Positions 26,448 to 33,600 of a stretch of DNA of 33,600 nucleotides are shown in pieces (position 1 is the stretch's first letter; each line of letters begins with the position of its first letter). The position numbers and the translations under genes are program-made. A model generated the notes under the pieces. That model saw only the letters and a list, made by a program, of their open reading frames with translations. It was not told the DNA's origin and made no database searches. The stretch is from the NCBI GenBank assembly GCA_036522155.1, contig DATDGI010000436.1, positions 1 through 33,600 of the forward strand, written 5' to 3'. Source of the DNA: UBA9676 sp036522155 (GTDB lineage Bacteria > Actinomycetota > Actinomycetes > Streptosporangiales > Streptosporangiaceae).

Positions 26448-28304
26448 ATGACCTCCAAAGCCAGACGGTCGGTGCTACTGGCTATGGCGTTGCTTGCTGC
26501 CGTCGGGCTCGCCTCCTGTGCCAAGTCCACCACCAGCACGACGACGTCCTCGTCGACACCGGTCTATGGCGGGACCCTGCGCATCATCGCGAACGCAGGA
26601 CCCGACCACCTCGATACCGTGCCCGCCTACTACACGGGCGACTACATCGTCGAGCGCGCCTACGCGCGGCAGCTGCTGTCGTACTCGACAACCGCCGCGC
26701 CGAACACCCAGTCCCCGCTGTGGACACAGGAGACAACCCCGCAGCCGGACATCGCGACCGCTGTGCCGAGCACGGCCAACGGCGGGATCACGGACGGCGG
26801 CCTGCTGTACACGTTCCACATCCGCTCCGGAGTGGACTGGAACACGTCACCGGCGCGGCAGGTGGTCGCGGACGACTTCGTCCGTGAGTTCAAGGCGTTC
26901 TGCAACCCGGTCGCCCCGGTCGGGAACCAGCTGTACTTCCGCAGCGCGATCTCCGGGTTCAGCACCTACTGTGACGCCGAGACGGCGTTCTTCTCCGGCA
27001 AGAAGGCCCCGTCGCCGACGGCCGCGAACATTGCCGCCTACCAGAACTCGCACACCATCACGGGCATGACCGCGCCGAACGCGATGACGCTGCAGGTCAA
27101 GCTGGTCGAACCGGCCAGCGACTTCAACTTCATCATGGCCATGCCGTTCACCTCGGCCCGCCCGGTCGAGTACGACGGCTATGTGCCGGACAGCGCGCAG
27201 TTCCGGCAGCACACCATCTCCGACGGGCCGTTCCAGATCACCGCGTACGTGCCCGGCAAGTCGCTCACGCTGAGCCGGAACCCGGCCTGGAAGCAGAGTT
27301 CCGACCCGCTCCGGCACCAGTACGTGAAGTCGATCGTGATGACCATGGGTACCAGCGCACAGCAGACCGCCCTGTCCGAGATGCAGGCCAATACCGGCGA
27401 TATCGTGGACGACCTCGTGCCACCGGTGCCGCCGACCTCCATCCCGGGCCTGGTGGCGAACAAGGACTCCAGGTTCCACATCTGGCCGGGCAGCTCCACC
27501 AACCCGTACATCGTGTTCAACCTGCGCAGCCCGGACGCCAGCGGCGCGATGGGCAAGCTGGCTGTGCGGCAGGCCATCGAGTACGGCGTGGACAAGGCTT
27601 CCCTGCAGAAGGTGCTCGGCGGCCCGCTGTTCAACCAGATCATCAACACCGCGTCTCCGCCCGGCAGCCTGGGCTGGGCGAACTACAACCTCTACCCGTC
27701 GGCGAACAGCCAGGGTGACGCGGCCAAGTGCAAGGCCATGCTCAAGTCGGCCGGCTACCCCAGCGGGGTGACGCTGATCGACACCTACGTCGCCGACACC
27801 ATCAACACCGACATCTTCCAGTCGATCCAGGGCGGGCTGTCGGCGTGTGGCATCACCCTCAAGGGCAAGCCGGAACCGCCGTCGAGCTACTTCGTGTCGC
27901 TCGGCAACTCGCCGCAGAACAACAAGGCGAACCAGTGGGACATGGGCCAGCCTGGCTGGTTCCCCGACTGGTTCGGGAACAACGGCCGCACCACCCTGCA
28001 GCCGCTGTTCGGGACCAACTGCGTGGTGAACACCAACAACTACGGCTGCTTCTCCAGCACGGCCGTGGACGGCCTGATCAAGTCGGCGCTGGCTGCCACC
28101 TCGCAGTCGACCGCAGCGGCTGACTGGCACCAGGCGGACATGACCGTCATGAAGAACGCCGTGATCGTGCCGCTGGACAGTGCGCTCAACCCCAACTACG
28201 CGAGTACGCGGGTGCACAACGCGGGTTCCAGCAGCGTGATCTTCTCGCCGACCATCGGCGGGACGGACATCACCAACGTCTGGCTCAACCCGAACACGCC
28301 TTAA
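26448..28304 (+). CDS. ABC peptide/substrate-binding lipoprotein (family 5), importer 2
   Basis: The 618-residue extracytoplasmic receptor of importer 2 has a lipoprotein signal peptide ending LASC (Cys24) and a Ser/Thr linker, then YGGTLRIIANAGPDHLDTVPAYYTG, the usual start of the family 5 domain. Later blocks include TFHIRSGVDWNTSPARQVVADDFV, the FQITAYVPGKSLTLSRNPAW segment and VRQAIEYGVDKASLQKVLGG. ATG 26448 has AAGGAG with a 7-nt spacer. It is only distantly similar to the importer 1 receptor by eye, so different substrates are likely. Like that gene it is followed by a strong hairpin introduced by the same sequence. ATPases and permeases follow in one direction. Confidence 0.93.
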   Translation: MTSKARRSVLLAMALLAAVGLASCAKSTTSTTTSSSTPVYGGTLRIIANAGPDHLDTVPAYYTGDYIVERAYARQLLSYSTTAAPNTQSPLWTQETTPQPDIATAVPSTANGGITDGGLLYTFHIRSGVDWNTSPARQVVADDFVREFKAFCNPVAPVGNQLYFRSAISGFSTYCDAETAFFSGKKAPSPTAANIAAYQNSHTITGMTAPNAMTLQVKLVEPASDFNFIMAMPFTSARPVEYDGYVPDSAQFRQHTISDGPFQITAYVPGKSLTLSRNPAWKQSSDPLRHQYVKSIVMTMGTSAQQTALSEMQANTGDIVDDLVPPVPPTSIPGLVANKDSRFHIWPGSSTNPYIVFNLRSPDASGAMGKLAVRQAIEYGVDKASLQKVLGGPLFNQIINTASPPGSLGWANYNLYPSANSQGDAAKCKAMLKSAGYPSGVTLIDTYVADTINTDIFQSIQGGLSACGITLKGKPEPPSSYFVSLGNSPQNNKANQWDMGQPGWFPDWFGNNGRTTLQPLFGTNCVVNTNNYGCFSSTAVDGLIKSALAATSQSTAAADWHQADMTVMKNAVIVPLDSALNPNYASTRVHNAGSSSVIFSPTIGGTDITNVWLNPNTP

Positions 28305-28319
28305 TCAGGTGAAGAGAGA

Positions 28320-28356
28320 GGTCCTGCTGGACATGCGACGCATGTCCAGCAGGACC
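28320..28356 (+). terminator. 17-bp perfect hairpin after binding-protein gene 2
   Basis: GGTCCTGCTGGACATGC (28320-28336) and GCATGTCCAGCAGGACC (28340-28356) form a perfect 17-bp stem with a 3-nt loop, followed by CTTTCT. It starts 15 nt after the binding-protein stop and 130 bp before the ATPase gene: a partial terminator or mRNA-end stabiliser inside the operon. Confidence 0.8.
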
Positions 28357-28487
28357 CTTTCTGCGTATGCTCAGCGTAACTGGGGCACAACCAGCCCATC
28401 CGGCCTCCGGCCCGGGTGCCACCTGGTGACTGGCGGGCTCAGCTGGGCGCCGGGGGGGTGAGCGGTGGCCATGATTCGGAGGAACTA

Positions 28488-29578
28488 GTGAGCCTGCTCG
28501 ACGTAACTGACCTCCGGGTCAGCTTCCCCACCGCGGACGGCGTCGTCAAGGCGGTGCGCGGGGTGTCATTCAGCGTCGACGCCGGCCGGACGCTGGGCAT
28601 CGTGGGCGAATCCGGCAGCGGCAAGACTGTCCTCACCCAGACCCTGCTCGGGCTGGCTCCGGGCGGGCAGGTGACCGGCAAGGCCATGTTCGACGGCACC
28701 GACCTGCTCAGCCTGGCCCCGGACGAACTGCGCCGGATCCGCGGCGCGCAGATCTCGGTGATCTTCCAGGACCCGCTGACCAGCCTGCATCCGATGTACC
28801 GGGTGGGCTGGCAGATCGCCGAGATGATCAGGGCCCACGACAGGAAGGTCAGCAAGTCGCGGGCGGCCGAGCAGGCGGTCGAGCTGCTGGGCCGGGTCGG
28901 CATCCCGAACCCCCGGCAGCGGGCGAGCGACTACCCGCACCAGTTCTCCGGCGGCATGCGGCAGCGGGCCATGATCGCGATGGCGCTGTCGCTGTCGCCC
29001 AAGCTGATCATCGCTGACGAGCCGACCACCGCGCTGGACGCGACCGTGCAGGCGCAGATCCTGGACCTGCTGATCCGGCTGCAGGAGGAATCGGACACCG
29101 CACTGATCATGATCACGCACGACCTCGGGGTGGTGGCCGACATCGCCGACGACGTCCTGGTCATGTACGGCGGCCGGGCGGCGGAGACCGCTTCCAAGCA
29201 CGACGCGTTCTACCAGCCGCACCATCCCTACACGATGGGGCTGCTGGAGTCGATCCCGAACAGCTCGGCCGCGGCCGAGCGGCTCAAGCCGATCACCGGG
29301 CAGCCGCCGAGCCTGATCAACCTGCCGAGCGGCTGCTCCTTCCACCCGCGGTGCGCCTATGTGATGGACCGCTGCCTGACCGAGGAGCCCCAGCTGGTGC
29401 CGGTCGGCGCGGCCGGCCAGCACCGCTCCGCCTGCTGGCTGCCCGCGAGCTCGGCCGGCCTGGACGAGAGGGCGGCCAGCATCCGGCGCCACGCGGTGGC
29501 CGAGGGCCGCACCCAGGTCGCCGCCAAGGTGGCCGAGGAGATCGCCCAAAGCCCCGAGGGCGAAGGGAGCGTGGTCGT

Positions 29579-29582
<4 letters not shown>
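28488..29582 (+). CDS. Peptide ABC ATPase, DppD-like, importer 2
   Basis: The 364-residue first ATPase of importer 2 shows Walker A GESGSGKT (40-47), Q-loop IFQDPLTSLHP, signature FSGGMRQR (about 153), Walker B LIIADEPTTALD (about 173) and switch His in MITHDLG. The C-terminal oligopeptide-transporter Cys motif is GCSFHPRCAYVMDRC with a later SACWLP. GTG 28488 is chosen because GGAGG lies 5 nt upstream; the open frame extends farther but without a start signal. It overlaps the next ATPase by 4 bp (ATGA). Unlike importer 1, the two ATPases are separate proteins here and precede the permeases. Confidence 0.95.
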
Positions 29583-30681
<1,099 letters not shown>

Positions 30682-30685
<4 letters not shown>

Positions 30686-31698
30686 GCATCACCGAAGTCG
30701 AGTTCCAGGCCGCAGCCGCCGAGTCCGCGCCGGAGCAGGCGATCGAGGGACGGAGCCAGTGGCAGCTGACCTGGCGCCGGCTGCGGCACGACAAGATGGC
30801 CATCGCCTCGGTGATCACCATCGTGGTGATCGCCGGGCTGGCCATCCTGGCGCCCGCGTTCGCCGCGCTGACCGGCCACGCCGCCGTCCAGCAGTACCCG
30901 AACACCGGGCTGTCCCCGGCCGGGCTGCCGGTCGCGCCGGGCAAGTCCGGCTTCTTGCTGGGCACCGACGAGCTGGGCCGGGATGTTTTTGTCAGGATCC
31001 TGTACGGGGCCCGGATCTCACTGTTCGTCGGCCTGAGCACGACCCTGATGGCGACCGTGGCGGGGGTGGCGCTCGGCCTGATCAGCGGCTACTTCGGCGG
31101 CTGGGTGGACGGCGTGCTGGCCAGATGCATCGACGCGGTGCTCGCGTTCCCGTTCGTGGTGCTGGCGCTGGCGCTGGCGGCCCGGTTCGGGCCGAGCCTG
31201 CCGATCGTGATCGGGGTCATCACGTTCTTCTCCTGGGCGGGTGTGTCCCGGATCGTCCGTGGCCAGACGCTGTCGCTGAAGGAGAAGGAGTATATCGAGG
31301 CGGCCCGGTCACTCGGGGCGGGGCCGTGGCGCATCATGTTCGTGCACATCATGCCCAACCTGCTGGGGCCGGTGCTGGTGCTGGCGACGCTGCTTATCCC
31401 GAACGCGATCGTGTTCGAGGCCACCCTGTCCTACCTCGGGCTCGGCATCCAGCCACCGACCGCGAGCTGGGGCAACATCCTGGCGGGGGCGCAGAGCTAC
31501 TACCAGGTCGCCTGGTGGTACCTGGTCTTCCCGGCGGCGGCCCTGCTGATCACCACGCTGGCCTTCAACCTGCTCGGTGACGGGGTCAGGGATGCGCTCG
31601 ACCCGCGCACCGAGCGGATCTTCGCGGGCCAGAGGCGCAAGAAGCGCCGGGGCAAGGCCGCATCCGCGGCCGCCGCAGCCGGGACCGCGGAGGGCTGA
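30682..31698 (+). CDS. Peptide ABC permease, DppC/OppC-like, importer 2
   Basis: The 338-residue permease has a long hydrophilic N-terminus, then WRRLRHDKMAIASVITIVVIA, the periplasmic segment ending FLLGTDELGRDVFVRILYGARIS (a hallmark of DppC), and the EAA loop YIEAARSLGAGPWRIMFVHIMPN. It ends in a basic tail (RRKKRRGKAA...) not seen in the importer 1 partner. ATG 30682 overlaps the preceding stop and has AAGGAG upstream. The DppB-like permease follows after 6 bp. Confidence 0.95.
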
Positions 31699-31704
31699 GC
31701 CGCC

Positions 31705-32673
31705 ATGTCGACTATCTACTTCGTGATCCGCCGGATCCTCACCGGGATCGTCGTCCTCTGGTTCGTCACCACCGTCTCGTTCCTGCTGTTCTTCCTCCGG
31801 CCGGCCAACATCGTGGCCCGGCAAATCGGCGGCCGGTCGGCGACGTCGGCGACACTTGCGCTGATCAACAAGCGGCTCGGGCTGACCGAGCCGATCACCG
31901 TACAGTACTGGCACTTCCTGGTCGCGCTGGTCGGGCACTTCAACTTCGGTTACTCCTACTACAACGGCGAGAGCGTCAACACGGTGCTCGCCCAGGACCT
32001 GCCCCGGACCGCCTCCGTGGTGGTCGGCGGCGTGGTCCTCTGGCTGGTCGCCGGGCTCGGCGTGGGCATCCTGTCGGCCACCAGGGCCCGCAGCCTGTTC
32101 GACCGGGTCTCCACCCTCGGCGTGCTGGCCGGCATCTCCCTGCCGACCTTCGTGCTCGGCCTGCTGCTGCTCCGGTACGTGTTCCAGCCGCTGAACGAGC
32201 AGGGCTACACCTGGATCTCGGTCAACTATGTGGGGCTCAGCTCGGGGGTGATCCCGTGGATGGGGCACATGATCCTGCCCTGGATCACCCTGGCCACCGT
32301 GCAGGCGGCCGTCTACACCCGGCTGTCCCGCGGCTCGCTGCTCGACACCATGGGTGAGGACTACATCCGCACCGCCCGGGCCAAGGGCCTGTCCGAGCGC
32401 CGCGTCATCTACAAGCACGGGCTCCGGTCGGCGCTCACCCCGGTCATCTCCCAGCTCGGGGTGGACATCGGCGCCCTGCTCGGCGGGGTGATCGTGGTCG
32501 AGAATGTGTTCAACATCGGCGGCCTGGGCCAGGACGCGGTGACCGCCATCTCGCAGGGCAACCAGCCGGTGATCCTGGCGTTCGTGGTCATCGCGTCGGC
32601 GTTCGTGGTGCTGGCCAACCTCATCGTGGACGTCGTCTACGCCGTTCTCGACCCACGCGTGCGCATCGCCTAG
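31705..32673 (+). CDS. Peptide ABC permease, DppB/OppB-like, importer 2
   Basis: The 322-residue permease has the diagnostic start YFVIRRILTGIVVLWFVTTVSFLLFFLRP, the lineage marker LGLTEPITVQYWHFL, the EAA loop EDYIRTARAKGLSERRVIYKHGLRSALTP, and ends VDVVYAVLDPRVRIA. Six helices are visible. GGAGG lies 11 nt before ATG 31705. It is the last gene of importer 2, which reads receptor, ATPase D, ATPase F, permease C, permease B, the reverse subunit order of importer 1. Confidence 0.95.
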   Translation: MSTIYFVIRRILTGIVVLWFVTTVSFLLFFLRPANIVARQIGGRSATSATLALINKRLGLTEPITVQYWHFLVALVGHFNFGYSYYNGESVNTVLAQDLPRTASVVVGGVVLWLVAGLGVGILSATRARSLFDRVSTLGVLAGISLPTFVLGLLLLRYVFQPLNEQGYTWISVNYVGLSSGVIPWMGHMILPWITLATVQAAVYTRLSRGSLLDTMGEDYIRTARAKGLSERRVIYKHGLRSALTPVISQLGVDIGALLGGVIVVENVFNIGGLGQDAVTAISQGNQPVILAFVVIASAFVVLANLIVDVVYAVLDPRVRIA

Positions 32674-32709
32674 TCTCGCAAGCAAGGGAAGGGTCGCAGC
32701 GGGAACCAG

Positions 32710-32729
32710 CCCGGGCAGTGCCTGCCGGG
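32710..32729 (+). terminator. Weak hairpin after importer 2
   Basis: CCCG-GCAG pairs with CTGC-CGGG around a 3-nt loop, with one bulged G near 32714. It may end the importer 2 transcript, but it also lies just before the next ribosome-binding site. Confidence 0.3.
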
Positions 32730-32742
32730 AAGGGAGATGGCC

Positions 32743-33201
32743 GTGTCAACTTATAGCCAGATCGCCTGGTTGCCACTGACCGGCGGGCTGACCCTGATCG
32801 GGCTGGTGGCGAGCTGGTTCGCCTGGCGCCGGCGGGGCATCGCGGCCGGGCTGCGCGGGGTGGCCTGGTCGCTGCTGCCGATCGCCGCCTACCTGACCGG
32901 GGTGATCGAGCTGCTGTGGCGGTTCGGCACCGCCATCACCAGTTTCGCGACCTCGTTCGTATTCTCGCCGAAGGTGTGGTCGGGGGTCATAGTGGCCATC
33001 GTCGCGGTGGTCCTGTTCGTGGTCTCCGGGCAGCTGCGCGGCCGGGCCAGGAAGCGGTCCGGCGGGGCCGCGGAACCGTCGGCAGGCACCGTGGCCAAGC
33101 CGGCCAAGGCGATCGGGCCGGCCAAGGCGAAGGCGGCCAGCCTGGACGACGACGAGTTCGGTGATGTGGCCGACATCCTGCGCAAGCACGGGATCCGTTA
33201 G
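32743..33201 (+). CDS. Small actinobacterial membrane protein of unknown function
   Basis: The roughly 152-residue protein is not recognised as a named family. It has about three to four hydrophobic segments (around residues 11-26, 40-58 and 78-95), then a basic Lys/Ala-rich linker (SAGTVAKPAKAIGPAKAKAAS) and a conserved-looking acidic end, DDDEFGDVADILRKHGIR. GTG 32743 is preferred because GGGAG is 6 nt upstream; ATG 32737 lies directly against the Shine-Dalgarno. It follows importer 2 by about 70 bp and precedes the HhH-GPD gene by 23 bp, so it may belong with the latter. No function can be inferred. Confidence 0.8.
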   Translation: MSTYSQIAWLPLTGGLTLIGLVASWFAWRRRGIAAGLRGVAWSLLPIAAYLTGVIELLWRFGTAITSFATSFVFSPKVWSGVIVAIVAVVLFVVSGQLRGRARKRSGGAAEPSAGTVAKPAKAIGPAKAKAASLDDDEFGDVADILRKHGIR

Positions 33202-33224
33202 GGTCGGGTGCGCCAGGAGGTGCC

Positions 33225-33600
33225 ATGACGCTTTCCCTGCCCATCGACGCTGATGCCAACGACCTGCTGTCCCGCAGCCCGCTCGCGCTGCTGATCGCCA
33301 TGCTGCTCGACCAGCAGGTGACGATAGAGAAGGCGTTCACCTCACCGCGCGACCTGGTCCGCCGCCTGGGGCACGAGCCCACGGCCGCCGAGCTCGCCGG
33401 GTTCGACCCGGACGCCCTGGCCGCGATCTTCAGTGAGCGCCCGGCCCTGCACCGCTACCCCCGCTCGATGGCGACCCGGGTCCAGCAGCTGAGCCGGCAC
33501 CTGGTCGACCACTACCAGGGCGAGACGGCCAGCGTCTGGCAGGGCGTGACCTCCGGCGCGGAGCTGCTGGCGCGCATCTCGCAGCTGCCCGGCTTCGGCC
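33225..33600 (+). CDS. HhH-GPD family protein, 3' end outside window
   Basis: The first 125 residues are visible. The start SLPIDADANDLLSRSPLALL is followed by IAMLLDQQVTIEKAFTSP, resembling the helix region of HhH-GPD base-excision glycosylases of the AlkA/endonuclease III type. The rest (GFDPDALAAIFSERPALHRYP, RSMATRVQQLSRHLVDHYQG) fits the uncharacterised actinobacterial HhH-GPD group. The helix-hairpin-helix itself begins at the window edge (ISQLPGFG). ATG 33225 has AGGAGG at 33215-33220. A DNA-repair role is plausible, but whether the protein has glycosylase activity cannot be judged from this half. Confidence 0.85.
   Translation, partial: MTLSLPIDADANDLLSRSPLALLIAMLLDQQVTIEKAFTSPRDLVRRLGHEPTAAELAGFDPDALAAIFSERPALHRYPRSMATRVQQLSRHLVDHYQGETASVWQGVTSGAELLARISQLPGFG

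Overview
The window is strongly G+C-rich with G/C-biased third codon positions, GTG/TTG starts, several apparently leaderless promoters and an InhA-type enoyl reductase. It also carries actinobacterial families (DUF3099, DUF3090, SCO1664-like, MSMEG_4193-like phosphatase, PAC2). All of this points to a chromosomal segment of an actinomycete, probably of the Streptomyces/Streptosporangiales type; the genus cannot be fixed from sequence alone. No tRNA, rRNA, transposase, integrase, phage gene or CRISPR array was seen.

Layout. (1) 38-1876, minus: a four-helix membrane protein and an FAD amine oxidoreductase, divergent from moaA (2007-2996). (2) 2977-5789, plus: a three-copy 27-bp repeat, then a PadR repressor and a DrrA/DrrB-like ABC-2 exporter in one operon, with a palindromic operator candidate over its promoter. 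(3) 5790-6453: a 664-bp gap between convergent genes, packed with perfect hairpins. On the minus strand three consecutive hairpins carry the same C-rich loop behind a sigmaA-like promoter, which makes a small-RNA candidate. (4) 6454-11065: DUF3099, an FMN alpha-hydroxy-acid oxidase, a divergent dodecin, and the TldE/TldD protease pair. (5) 11107-12603: fabG-fabI, two reductases of fatty acid elongation. (6) 12900-18952: a complete peptide-type ABC importer (lipoprotein, two permeases, one fused double ATPase). (7) 18985-21899: phosphatase, DUF3090 and SCO1664-like genes, then a convergent PAC2 gene. (8) 22043-26223: metH and a HAD phosphatase. (9) 26448-32673: a second peptide-type importer with a different gene order. 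(10) 32743-33600: a small membrane protein and the start of an HhH-GPD protein, cut by the window end.

The two importers are the main accessory theme. Both place strong hairpins directly after the binding-protein gene, and both hairpins are introduced by the same sequence (AGGTGAAG, 2-4 nt, AGGTCCTG), although the stems differ. This fits processing or partial termination that makes binding protein in excess of the membrane parts. No protein system here looks undescribed; the best candidates for novelty are non-coding: the 6141-6325 RNA locus, the shared post-binding-protein element and the moaA-tail repeats.
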